24,152 bases of DNA, taken from contig SXKQ01000082.1 in NCBI GenBank assembly GCA_005778045.1, positions 1 through 24,152 of the forward strand, in the 5' to 3' direction. Positions 14,753 through 23,147 of the stretch are shown here, piece after piece (positions within the stretch are counted from its first letter, which is position 1; every line of letters starts with the position of its first letter). Source of the DNA: Planctomycetia bacterium. Lineage in GTDB: Bacteria; Planctomycetota; UBA1135; GCA-002686595. The position numbers and the translations under genes were made by a program. Below the pieces are notes generated by a model that saw only the letters and a list, made by a program, of their open reading frames with translations, was not told the DNA's origin and did not search any database.

Positions 14753-15510
14753 GCCTTGAGCTCGAGCCAGGCGTGGAACTTCGAGCGCGGAATCGGCTCG
14801 CTCATCCACGAGGTGTCGGGGAGGGGCAGCGCGAGGCACTCGCGGACCTTGAGCAGGCGCGGGAAGGACTCGCGCGAAGTCGTGCCCTTCTTGGTCTTCC
14901 AGCGCACCTCGCGCAGCTCCTCGATGCGCGCGACGATCGCCTCGGTGATGCGGCAGTCTCCCGCCACGTAGTCGAGCACCTTGCGGCGATCGCCCTCGGC
15001 CCACTCACGAGGCGCGTCGGCCCCGCTCATCAGCTTCTTCTCGCCGACACCGAGGGCTTCGCCGACGGAAGCGAGTCCGATGGGGAACCCACGCTGGCAC
15101 ATGAACTGGAACATCGGATCATAGAGGTCGAGCGCGATCTCGGCGGCGAGCCTGCGATCGCGCGCGGCGTGCGCGATCCAGCGCAGGTCGAACGAGAGCC
15201 CGTTCCAGGCGCAGACCTTCGCGCCCGCGAGCTGCTGCCCCCGCAGCCACGCGAGCATCGCGTTCGCCGTGGCCTCGTCGAGCGTGCCGTACGGCGCCCC
15301 GCGATCGTCCTGCATGTACCAGTGCCGCAATGCGCCGGTGTCCGTGACGGCCGCCGCACAGGAAATGTCGAGCGGACCGGCCGAGTCGAGGTCTTGTCCG
15401 GGTGCGAGCTCGATCAAGTTGGCCGTCTCGATGTCGAAGGCCACGCGCTGGGTCCCGGCCGGCGCGGAAGGGAGATCGGAAAACAGGCTCGGCGGCTCTT
15501 GCTTGGGCAT
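14749..15510 (-). CDS. DEDDy-type 3'-5' exonuclease (RNase H-like fold)
   Basis: A 253-residue predicted exonuclease. Motif I is FDIETA (Asp26, Glu28), motif II is WNGLSFDLRW (Asn103, Asp108) and motif III is YVAGDCRIT (Tyr181, Asp185), the Y-x3-D pattern of the DEDDy group. It resembles the predicted 3'-5' exonucleases related to PolB-like exonuclease domains. The C-terminal 60 residues (WKTKKGTTSRESFPRLLKV onward) are rich in basic residues and may bind nucleic acid. ATG 15510 is preferred; ATG 15519 would add three residues. The gene overlaps the methyltransferase start by four bases, so the two are probably co-translated. A link to RNA processing is inferred from that pairing; DNA substrates are equally possible. 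Confidence 0.8.
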   Translation of the reverse strand: MPKQEPPSLFSDLPSAPAGTQRVAFDIETANLIELAPGQDLDSAGPLDISCAAAVTDTGALRHWYMQDDRGAPYGTLDEATANAMLAWLRGQQLAGAKVCAWNGLSFDLRWIAHAARDRRLAAEIALDLYDPMFQFMCQRGFPIGLASVGEALGVGEKKLMSGADAPREWAEGDRRKVLDYVAGDCRITEAIVARIEELREVRWKTKKGTTSRESFPRLLKVRECLALPLPDTSWMSEPIPRSKFHAWLELKA

Positions 15511-15613
15511 GCGGCGCATTGTGACCGCTCGACGCGTGTGCGGCCACCTCGGCCCGGAAGCAGCGTATCCCCGTGACGCCCGAGCCGGTCCGGTGTAGAC
15601 CTATGGAACTCCG

Positions 15614-16957
15614 ATGCTCCACCGCTACAAGCTTTCGTTCCTCGCGCTCGCTGCCCTGCTGGCCACGCCCGCGTTCGCGCAGCTGAAGCCACCCCCGGGA
15701 CCTGTGCAACCGCCTCAGGCCCCGGCGCAGCCGGAAGAAAAGGTCGAGCCGCCGAAGCCGCTCGACAAGACGCTGACCGAGGCGGTCGCGCGCAGCTACG
15801 GCACGGCGGAGCACTGGGCGTTGCAGGCGATCGTGCTGCTATCCCTGGGCAACGACTTCCATCCCGCTGGAGCCGTGCCGCTTGCGGCAGCCCTGCGCGC
15901 AGAGGATGTGCGACTGCGGCCCTACGCCGTCGAGGTGCTGCACGGCATGGAGCCTGCGAAGCTCGCGTGCGTAGCCACGCCGGAGATCGTCGACGGGCTG
16001 GTCGAAGTCGTCTCGAAGGAGAAGAACGACCTGTTTGCGTCGCGCACGACGGAGGTTCTCGGCCGGCTCTTCGCAGATGGTCCTGCCCTCGAGCGCAAGG
16101 CGTGGAAGCGCTTCTGGCAGGAGCGGCGTGAGACCTACGTGCCGAAGCCTTGGCAGCCTCCTCCGTCGGGTGCTTCCGACGAGCGCAGCTCGGCGGGCGC
16201 CTTCGTCGAGCGCGCGTTCGACTTGCGGGACGCAGGCCTCGACGTCGCGATCGTGATCGACTCGACCAGCAGCATGCAGGCCGCGATCGACATCGCGCGG
16301 GACGCGATCTACGACATGGTGAGCCTGCTCTCGGGCGTTGCACCGAAGCTGCGCCTCGGCGTCGTGCACTTCAAGGACGTCACGGACTTCTCCGACGGCG
16401 CGCAGCTGCTCGTCCCCATGACGAAGAAGCAGGACGTGGTGCGCGAGATCCTCGCGAAGCTCGTCGCCAACGGCGGCGGCGACCTGCCGGAGAACGTCGA
16501 CAAGGGGCTCGAGGTCGCGCTCGGCAAGGAGATGGACTGGAACAAGGAAGCCAATCGCCTGATCCTCGTGATCGGCGACGCTCCGCCCCATCCCACGTCG
16601 ATGGAGGCGATCCTGAAGCTCGTGAAGGACGCGCACGACAAGCCCTTCGTTCGTGGCAGCAAGCCTCTGTCGGGGAAGCGCGAGCCGCTCAAGCCCTTCA
16701 TCACCTCGACCATCGCGACGAGCTTTGCTTGCAAGGCCGATTTCGAGCAGATCGCCAAGGCCGGTGGCGGCGCGAGCGTCTACATGGAAGTGCTCAACGG
16801 CGCCGGGCGCGCGACGAACGACGTCGATTCCGCCAAGGCTGCGCGCTCGGTGGTCGAGCACGTGCTGCTCCTGAGCTTCGGAGCGCAACACCGCCCGCAG
16901 CTGCAGCGCTTCGCGCGCGTGTTCTTCGAATATCGTGACGCCGGCCTGTTCAAGTAG
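15614..16957 (+). CDS. Secreted von Willebrand factor A domain protein with N-terminal HEAT-like region
   Basis: A 447-residue exported protein. A signal peptide (FLALAALLATPAFAQ) is followed by a Pro-rich linker (about 24-45) and an alpha-helical, HEAT-repeat-like stretch (about 50-165: ALQAIVLLSLGND, AALRAEDVRLRPYAVEVLHG). The vWA domain (about 210-390) has the MIDAS motif DSTSSM starting at Asp216, the second loop around GGGDLPENVDKGLE, and LILVIGDAPPH. Such proteins bind ligands through a divalent metal and are frequent in Planctomycetota; the ligand is unknown. There is no clear Shine-Dalgarno; GGA lies seven bases before the ATG. The gene is divergent from the exonuclease gene (spacer about 100 bases) and its stop is 6 bases from the convergent stop of the DTW gene, with no terminator between. 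Confidence 0.85.
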   Translation: MLHRYKLSFLALAALLATPAFAQLKPPPGPVQPPQAPAQPEEKVEPPKPLDKTLTEAVARSYGTAEHWALQAIVLLSLGNDFHPAGAVPLAAALRAEDVRLRPYAVEVLHGMEPAKLACVATPEIVDGLVEVVSKEKNDLFASRTTEVLGRLFADGPALERKAWKRFWQERRETYVPKPWQPPPSGASDERSSAGAFVERAFDLRDAGLDVAIVIDSTSSMQAAIDIARDAIYDMVSLLSGVAPKLRLGVVHFKDVTDFSDGAQLLVPMTKKQDVVREILAKLVANGGGDLPENVDKGLEVALGKEMDWNKEANRLILVIGDAPPHPTSMEAILKLVKDAHDKPFVRGSKPLSGKREPLKPFITSTIATSFACKADFEQIAKAGGGASVYMEVLNGAGRATNDVDSAKAARSVVEHVLLLSFGAQHRPQLQRFARVFFEYRDAGLFK

Positions 16958-16963
16958 GCCCGT

Positions 16964-17638
16964 TCAAGGAGCGCGACCGCCGGGGCGGTAGGGCGAGCTC
17001 TCGATCTCTTCGCGGCTCGGTGGCTTGCGTGTCCAGCGCGTACGCTCGACCTTCAGCGCCAGCGCATGTTCGAGCTCGCGTTGGATGGCTTCTCCTTCGA
17101 GAATTCCCAGCGCGCGTGCAATGGCCTCGAAGGTCGAGATGCGCGCAGGGTCCGGATTGGCGCGCAAGCGCAGGGTCGACTCAGGCCCAGCGGGCAAGCG
17201 CACGTGCGGCAGGTTCTCGAGCGCCTCTTCGTGCAGCGCGATCTTGTTGGCTTGGCGCCAGTTGCCGTCGGGCACGACCAGAGTGATCGGCGATCCGAAC
17301 GACAGCTCGCGCGCGGACTCGCGCGACAGCTCGACCGATCGTGCGGAAGGAAACAGCAGCAGCGCAAGGGCCGGCGCGGGCGAGAGGTTGTCGAGCCGCG
17401 CGCGCTCGGCCGGCAGGCCGACCACGCGCACCTCCGCGTTGCGCAGCGCGATCGGCACCATGCGCGCCGTGTTGGTTGGCTTGTGGACCTCGCGGCGGTG
17501 GAGCAGCACGACGACGCGCGTCGAGAGCATCCGCGGGACGACGTCGCTGCAGAGGCACCACTGCGGCGGAAGCGCGCAACGACCGCAGCGCGGCGCGCAG
17601 CGGTCGCCCGTGATCGGCGGGAGGCCGAAGAGTTCCAT
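16964..17638 (-). CDS. DTW-domain protein, probable tRNA-uridine aminocarboxypropyltransferase
   Basis: A 224-residue protein. The N-terminus holds a Cys cluster (Cys14, Cys18, Cys21, Cys28, Cys30: CAPRCGRCALPPQWCLC) as in DTW proteins. Then come VVVLLHRREVHKPTNTARM and the signature region LVVPDGNWRQANKI (about 120-133), where the family normally reads DGTW; here Asn replaces Thr. DTW proteins such as E. coli TapT make acp3U in tRNA from SAM. The frame is open far upstream, but that part is out-of-frame sequence of the glycosyltransferase gene; ATG 17638 starts at the conserved N-terminus, five bases after the upstream stop. It is thus the last gene of the sulfatase-like/glycosyltransferase operon, although its function seems unrelated. 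Confidence 0.85.
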   Translation of the reverse strand: MELFGLPPITGDRCAPRCGRCALPPQWCLCSDVVPRMLSTRVVVLLHRREVHKPTNTARMVPIALRNAEVRVVGLPAERARLDNLSPAPALALLLFPSARSVELSRESARELSFGSPITLVVPDGNWRQANKIALHEEALENLPHVRLPAGPESTLRLRANPDPARISTFEAIARALGILEGEAIQRELEHALALKVERTRWTRKPPSREEIESSPYRPGGRAP

Positions 17639-17643
17639 CCCGC

Positions 17644-19383
17644 TCAAAGCTCGAAGATCTCGAGCTGGGGACCGTAGGTCTGCGTGCGCAGTACCTGCAG
17701 CGCCGTGCCCATCTCGGTCACGCCGAAGCCGAGGTCGAGCTCGCGTTCGCCCTTCTCGCGCTGCGGCGGCTCGCCGAACGGACTGAGCAGCAGGGCGCGC
17801 TTGCCGCGCTTGCGGAGCGCGCGCACGAGGTCCAGGGAAGCCGGATCGCGCAGCCCACGGCTCGCCTGCAGGGCCACCACAAAACGCACGCCCTCGCGCT
17901 CGAGCCACTCCGGCGAGACGCGCTCGGCGGGCTCGACTTCTTCGCCCTCGTCGTCGACGATCGGCTGGCGCTGGCGCACGACTCGCAGGCCGGATTGCTC
18001 GCCATCTGGCGTGAGCGCGCGCTTCTGCACCAGCGTCCAGTACAGGCTCGACGTGTCCGGGAGCTCGCGCAGCGCAACCGGGGAATAGGGGACCGGTAGG
18101 TCGAAGTTCTGCAGCAGCAGCACCTTGTCGTCGTTGGCCAGTGCGCGTTCTTCCAGCCAGCGAGCCGCGACCTCGTAGGTGTCCGGCTCGGAGCGCAGCG
18201 TGCCGAGCTTCCACGCGGCGGCCGACGGCAGCGCGAGCACGAGAAAGGCGGCCGCGACTCGCGCGAGCGGAATCGCCATGATCCTCGGCAAGAAGTCCGC
18301 GATCCGCTGCGCGACACAAGCTGCGGCTACAGCGAGCAACGGAATCATGGGCAGGCCGAAGCGCTCGAAGGTCAGATCGTAGATACCGAAGACCGCGAGA
18401 TAGGGGAAGGCGTAGCCGAGCACGACGTACACGTCGCGCCGTCGCTCGCGCTCCGACTCGTCTCGCGCGCGGAACATGCGAACCAGCCCGAGGACCACCG
18501 CAAGCAGCGCGAGCAAGGTGATCACCGGATCGAACAGCGCGAAGGAGCCACCGAGGATCCAGAATCCGCGCCCCGTGAGCTTGGAGAGGTGAATCGTGTG
18601 GCCCGCGAGCGTGAGTGTGCGCCCATCGCTCTCCATGGCCGTCCCGCCACCGGAGCGGTCATCGAAGTGGAACGGGTAGGCCACGCGGATCACGAGCAGC
18701 ACCAGCACTGCACCCACGGCGAGTGCGAGGAAGTCGCGCGAGCGCGACCCACGCTCCTTGCGGAACCACCATGCGACCGCGCAGGCGACGAACACCGCGA
18801 AGCCGCTCTGCAGGGCGGACACTGCAAGCGCCGCGCCCGCCGCCGCGAGCAGTGTTCCACTCCAGCCGCCGGAGCGACGCAGGTAGAGCGCCGCCCACAC
18901 GCCGAGAGCGGCCATGCCCGACGCCGCGCCGTGCGGGCGTTGGGCGGTGGAGTACGTGACGTGAAGCAGGCTCGTCGCCACCAGCGCGGCCGCCAGCAAC
19001 GCGTAGCCAGGTCGCACGAAATGGCGGGCCATGCCCCACGCGCCGACGACCGCGAACAGGGACAGCAGGAGCGACGCCAGCCGCGGACGCATCCACGGCG
19101 CACGTGCTTCAGCGAGCAGGGTGCTTTCGTCGCTGGCTCGTTGCGTCAGGATCGCGGGCAGCTGGGCGGCGACTGCCGCGGACAGGTAGGGGTAGTACCC
19201 CAGCGTGCGATCCGGACCGTCGGGCTTCAGCTCGCCGCGCAGGTACTCGGTCTGGCTCTTGAGCACGTAGCCATCCCAGTACGTCCACTGCGGGACTTGG
19301 TGGTTCAGCCCGCGCACGCGCAGCGCGAAGGCCGCGGCGACGATGCAGAGGAGCGCAAGCAGCTGGGAGCGGAGCGTGGACAT
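17644..19383 (-). CDS. GT-C type membrane glycosyltransferase (ArnT/PMT-like), paralogue 1
   Basis: A 579-residue polytopic membrane protein with about 10 predicted helices. The N-terminal helix ends in LRVRGLNHQVPQWTYWDGY; Asp37 in the first external loop sits where GT-C enzymes keep their catalytic acid. A second conserved loop is LGYYPYL (61-67). More helices follow (LASLLLSLFAVVGAWGMA, YALLAAALVATSLLHVTYS, FLALAVGAVLVLLVIRVAYPFHFDD). The last 180 residues form a soluble domain (RWLEERALANDDKVLLLQNFDLPVP ...) ending YGPQLEIFEL. GT-C enzymes transfer sugars from polyprenyl-phosphate donors on the outer face of the inner membrane; donor and acceptor are unknown here. It lies 49 bases after the stop of its paralogue and five bases before the DTW gene, so all are likely one transcript. 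Confidence 0.82.
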   Translation of the reverse strand: MSTLRSQLLALLCIVAAAFALRVRGLNHQVPQWTYWDGYVLKSQTEYLRGELKPDGPDRTLGYYPYLSAAVAAQLPAILTQRASDESTLLAEARAPWMRPRLASLLLSLFAVVGAWGMARHFVRPGYALLAAALVATSLLHVTYSTAQRPHGAASGMAALGVWAALYLRRSGGWSGTLLAAAGAALAVSALQSGFAVFVACAVAWWFRKERGSRSRDFLALAVGAVLVLLVIRVAYPFHFDDRSGGGTAMESDGRTLTLAGHTIHLSKLTGRGFWILGGSFALFDPVITLLALLAVVLGLVRMFRARDESERERRRDVYVVLGYAFPYLAVFGIYDLTFERFGLPMIPLLAVAAACVAQRIADFLPRIMAIPLARVAAAFLVLALPSAAAWKLGTLRSEPDTYEVAARWLEERALANDDKVLLLQNFDLPVPYSPVALRELPDTSSLYWTLVQKRALTPDGEQSGLRVVRQRQPIVDDEGEEVEPAERVSPEWLEREGVRFVVALQASRGLRDPASLDLVRALRKRGKRALLLSPFGEPPQREKGERELDLGFGVTEMGTALQVLRTQTYGPQLEIFEL

Positions 19384-19432
19384 CGCAGGCGACGTCTGAG
19401 TCTATCAGTCCCGCGCGTCCGCAGCCGTGCGC

Positions 19433-21160
19433 TCAGAGCTCGAAGATCTCGATGCGCGGACCGAAGACTTGAATCGTGAGCAAGTTCCACACGGTCGAGC
19501 TCTCCGTCACTCCGAAGCCGAAGTCCGGCGCGCGCGTGCGGCGCTCTTCCTCGCCTGCGGGCGCGAAGGTCGCCACCTTCTGCAGTCCCTTGCGCAGCGC
19601 CTTGAGGGACTCGACCGCCTCAGCATCGTTCATGCCGCCGCGACGAGGCGGCATCGAGACCACGTAACGGAAGCCCTGTGCGCGCAGACTGCCAGGCGTC
19701 AGGTAGTCGGCATCGGCCTCGGACCCTTCGTCCTTGCGCTGAGGTCGCGCGACATGAAAGACCGCGCTCGACCGCAGCTCGACCGGCAGCGTGCGCTGGA
19801 ACGCGGTCCAGAACAGCGTCTGCGAGTCGTTGAGCGCCGCGAGCGACTCGGTCGTGTACGCGAGCGGAAGGTCGATGTTCTGCAGCAGCAGGATGCGGTC
19901 CTCGCCTGGCTTCGCGTTGCGCTCTAGCCAGCGCGCGGCACTCTCGAACGTGTCTTCGCGCTCCCGCAGCGTGCCGAGGTGCCACGCCGCGCCGAACGAA
20001 GGAACGACCGTGATGACGACTACGGCCAGCGCAGCCCATGGTCCGCGCGCGCTCTCACGCAGGGATCCCCACGCGCGCGAGGCTGCCCATGCGATCATGA
20101 GCGAGAGCAGCGGAACGAGCGGCAAGACAAAACGATCGTACGTCATGTCGTAGATGCCGAACACCAGTACGAACGGAGCGGCATAGCCGAGACAGATCCA
20201 TGCGGGCGAGCTGGAAGCACGGCTTCGATCCACACGACCTCGCAGCAGCGCGGCGAGGAAGGTCGCGATCGACAGCATGAAGAGCGCGAGCCACCAGGGA
20301 TCGAATCCGGCGAGCGTATTCCAAAGCACGCCAAAGCCCCGGGCTTGGAAGCGTTCCGTATACAGCGCGTGACCACCCATCCACATCGTCTCGGCGCCCG
20401 TCTCGTACTCGCCGGCGGATCCCGCACGATCATCGAAGTGGAAGGGATAGGCGAGACGGATGCCCAGAGCGAGGAGCGCAAGCGCTCCAAGCGCGAGTCC
20501 GAGCTCGCGCGTCGGGCTCTCGCGACGGGCACGCAGCCACCATGCGAGACCGGCGGCGATGAGCAGCGCGAAGCTGCTCTGCAAGGCCGCCACCGCGAGC
20601 GTGACGGCGACGGCGGCGACGAGACCTGCGCGGACGGAGCCGCGTTCGCGCCACGCGACGAGCGCCCAAAGCGCGAGCGCCACCATGCCGGACGCGGGGC
20701 CGTGCGGCCGCTGCTCCGAGGAGTACGTGACGTGCACGAGGCTGGTCGCGACGAGCGCTGCCGCCAGCAGGGCGAAGGGCGGCGACATGAAGCGGCGCGC
20801 GAGCGCCCACGCGCCGACCACGGCACCGAGGGAGAGCAGGATCGACGCGAGGCGGATGCGGACCCAAGGCTCTCGTGCGGCCGCGAGCGCCCGTTCGATG
20901 CCGCCGCCTTCGTCTCGACTTGCCGGGACATCCGGCAGTGCTGCGGCCACTGCGGACGTGAGGTAGGGGTAGTAGCCCAAGTTCATGTCGGGCCACTGCA
21001 CGGATTGCGGATCGCGTAGGTGCTTCGCCTGCACGAACTCGACATAGCCGTCGAGGTAGGTCCAGTGGGGCAGTTGGTGGCACAGGCCGCGCACGCGCAA
21101 CACGAATGCGAGCGCGACAATCACGACGAGAGCCAGAAGTTCGTTGCGCGTGACCTTCAT
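19433..21160 (-). CDS. GT-C type membrane glycosyltransferase (ArnT/PMT-like), paralogue 2
   Basis: A 575-residue paralogue of the next gene, collinear from end to end. It begins LLALVVIVALAFVLRVRGLCHQLPHWTYLDGY, with the putative catalytic Asp37 at the same position, and LGYYPYL again at 61-67. Helices include IRLASILLSLGAVVGAWALARRF and FALLAAALVATSLVHVTYSSEQRPHG. The C-terminal soluble domain reads RWLERNAKPGEDRILLLQNIDLPLAY and ends FGPRIEIFEL. The two tails differ little, so the C-terminus is under constraint. ATG 21160 begins three bases after the stop of the sulfatase-like gene, which indicates translational coupling. I infer that the two enzymes add different sugars, or act on different acceptors, in one envelope pathway. 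They could also form a heterodimer. Confidence 0.82.
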   Translation of the reverse strand: MKVTRNELLALVVIVALAFVLRVRGLCHQLPHWTYLDGYVEFVQAKHLRDPQSVQWPDMNLGYYPYLTSAVAAALPDVPASRDEGGGIERALAAAREPWVRIRLASILLSLGAVVGAWALARRFMSPPFALLAAALVATSLVHVTYSSEQRPHGPASGMVALALWALVAWRERGSVRAGLVAAVAVTLAVAALQSSFALLIAAGLAWWLRARRESPTRELGLALGALALLALGIRLAYPFHFDDRAGSAGEYETGAETMWMGGHALYTERFQARGFGVLWNTLAGFDPWWLALFMLSIATFLAALLRGRVDRSRASSSPAWICLGYAAPFVLVFGIYDMTYDRFVLPLVPLLSLMIAWAASRAWGSLRESARGPWAALAVVVITVVPSFGAAWHLGTLREREDTFESAARWLERNAKPGEDRILLLQNIDLPLAYTTESLAALNDSQTLFWTAFQRTLPVELRSSAVFHVARPQRKDEGSEADADYLTPGSLRAQGFRYVVSMPPRRGGMNDAEAVESLKALRKGLQKVATFAPAGEEERRTRAPDFGFGVTESSTVWNLLTIQVFGPRIEIFEL

Positions 21161-21163
21161 GGC

Positions 21164-23047
21164 TCAGCGCGCACGCTCGCACTGGGCGCAACTGCAGCCG
21201 GGATCGAAGAGTGGAGCCGCGGCGTCGCTGGCTTCGGTGTTGGAGGCGTAGCCGAGCTGCGCGAGATTCGCGACGGTGGCCGCGTCCGTACGCTTCAAGG
21301 AAGCGAAGCGCTCACCCTTCCAGCCAGCGAGCCACTGCACGAGTTGCTGGCGGAGGAGCTTCGCGCGTTCGGGCTCGCTGCTCGAGACGTCGCGCTCGCA
21401 GTCCGGGTCGCTCGTCAGCCGGAACAGCTCGAACTGGTGTAGATCTCGGTGGGTCTTCTGCTCCGGTTCCTCGCTCAGCACGAGCTGCAGGACGAGATGC
21501 CATCCATCGGCGGTGATCGACGCAGCTGTGCGCGCACCGGCGAGCGCGAAGCGCGGTACGCTCGTGGGTTCGAGTCGCGACAGGTTGCGACCGGGGAACG
21601 GTGCCCGCCCGAGTCCGGCGAGGTCGAGCAGCGTGCGTCCAAGGTCAGAGTTCTGCACGGGAGCATCGAAGCGCGTACCGGCGGGCGCGCCCGGCCATGC
21701 AATCGCGAGTGGGACATGCAGCGTGTCGGGGTAGACGTCCTTGTGCGCCCACCAGATCCCGTGGCGGCCGAGCACCTCGCCATGGTCGCCCGTCAGCGCC
21801 ACGATGCCCCGCTTCACGCGCGGATGTTCGAGCAGCCGCAGCAGCTGATGCTCCTGATGCGCGATCTCGCCGCGGTAGAGAGCGCGGATGTAGTCGGCAT
21901 CTCGCACGCCGGGCAGGTTGGGCGGCACGCGCATGCCCGGTTCCGGAACGATGGCGGGGTCACCCGGGTTCCGACCGGCGGGATAGAAGCGCGTGTCGAA
22001 GGGAGCCGGAGGCTCGTATGGCCCGTGCGCGTCGAACACGTGGACCCACGCGAACACGGAACGATCGCGCGCCTCGTCTAGCAGACGTAGCGCAGCATCG
22101 ACCGTTTTCTGCGACGGGCGCGTGGCCTGCGGAGCGATCATGCGCTCGAAGCCCTGTCCAAGACCGGAATGTCCCGGAGTGAGCAGGTTGAGGCTCGTGG
22201 TCGCGAACGTGTGCCAGCCGGCATCGCGGAAGTGCTCGGCGAGCACGACCGGGTCGTCCGCGAACATCGTCTGGTTGTCGGTGATGCCGCTGTCGCGAGG
22301 GTGCAGGCCGGCGAGGATGGCCACATGCGAGGGCACGGTGATGTTGATGGTCGACCAGCAGTCCGTGAACGTCACGCCTCGCGCGCCGAGTTCGCCCAGC
22401 GCCGGAGTCTCGATCGCGACGCTCCGTGGCAGGCCCTCGACGTGGTCGCCGCGGTGCGTGTCGGATGTGATCAGGAGCACGGTGCGCGGAGCGGCTTCCG
22501 GTACGTGCATGCGAGGTGCGGGAAGGCCGACGAGCACGTAGCCCTGCTGGGGCTGCGCGATCGAGAGCGTGAGCTCGACGGCCTCGTCCTTGCCGGCCGC
22601 GAGGTCGACGAGCAGCGAGTGCCAGCGCGGCGCGAGATCGAGCTCGATGCGCTGGCGAAGCTCCCTCCCAGACTCGAGCCGGACGCACAGCTCCAGCGCC
22701 GCGGCGTTTGCCCCATCGCGCTTCTCGAGCACTCCGTACTCGAGCGCCAGCTTTCCGCCGTCACCCGGCGAACGCGCAACGCCGCTCATGCTCCAGCCGG
22801 GCTGGAGCAGTCTCGTCGGACGGCTCTCGAGGGAGAACTGGACCGGCAGCTCGCGCGCGGCGTCGTCGCCGAGGAACTCGAACCACGTTGGGGAGAGAGC
22901 GCGCTCCGGCAGGACTGGGCCCGCGGGACCGCGAGCGGCCAGCACGAAGCGCGATCCCGTGGCCACGCCCGATCCGACGGCCTCCCGCTCCGAGCGCGAG
23001 CACGCGACCAAGAACATGCAAACCGCGAGGCCAGTCGAGCGCAGCAT
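21164..23047 (-). CDS. Sulfatase/alkaline-phosphatase-fold lipoprotein with Thr nucleophile
   Basis: A 627-residue predicted lipoprotein (MLRSTGLAVCMFLVAC, lipobox LVAC). An N-terminal beta domain of about 185 residues precedes the catalytic domain. Its metal-binding start is LLITSDTHRGDH (Asp196), and ALTGDHGEVLGRHG (Asp421, His422) holds two further ligands. Where sulfatases carry C/S-x-P-x-R for formylglycine, this protein has TVPSH with Thr237. Thr at this place is typical of phosphotransferases and phosphohydrolases of the same fold (LtaS, EptA) and of a large group of sulfatase-like proteins with unproven activity. So the name sulfatase should not be taken as function. The C-terminus ends DPGCSCAQCERAR, an unusual Cys-rich tail. 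It is the first gene of a tight operon with two GT-C enzymes, which suggests removal or transfer of phospho- or sulfo-groups on a surface glycan or lipid. Confidence 0.85.
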   Translation of the reverse strand: MLRSTGLAVCMFLVACSRSEREAVGSGVATGSRFVLAARGPAGPVLPERALSPTWFEFLGDDAARELPVQFSLESRPTRLLQPGWSMSGVARSPGDGGKLALEYGVLEKRDGANAAALELCVRLESGRELRQRIELDLAPRWHSLLVDLAAGKDEAVELTLSIAQPQQGYVLVGLPAPRMHVPEAAPRTVLLITSDTHRGDHVEGLPRSVAIETPALGELGARGVTFTDCWSTINITVPSHVAILAGLHPRDSGITDNQTMFADDPVVLAEHFRDAGWHTFATTSLNLLTPGHSGLGQGFERMIAPQATRPSQKTVDAALRLLDEARDRSVFAWVHVFDAHGPYEPPAPFDTRFYPAGRNPGDPAIVPEPGMRVPPNLPGVRDADYIRALYRGEIAHQEHQLLRLLEHPRVKRGIVALTGDHGEVLGRHGIWWAHKDVYPDTLHVPLAIAWPGAPAGTRFDAPVQNSDLGRTLLDLAGLGRAPFPGRNLSRLEPTSVPRFALAGARTAASITADGWHLVLQLVLSEEPEQKTHRDLHQFELFRLTSDPDCERDVSSSEPERAKLLRQQLVQWLAGWKGERFASLKRTDAATVANLAQLGYASNTEASDAAAPLFDPGCSCAQCERAR

Positions 23048-23147
23048 GGCGTCCAGATTCTACGCCACGGTCACGGGTCTCTGCATGACGCAGTCGGGGC
23101 TCGCAAGGGGCTCGCGCACGGCGGGGACAAATTGCACCATGTACGCC

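Noticed and set aside
14753..15004. N-terminal extension of the RNA methyltransferase
   Set aside because: It is out-of-frame sequence of the exonuclease gene with an Arg/Ala/Pro-rich product. The GTG at 14752 fits the family start and overlaps the upstream stop.
17639..18319. N-terminal extension of the DTW protein
   Set aside because: It is a mirror of the glycosyltransferase coding sequence in another frame; the Cys cluster that begins the family starts at 17638.
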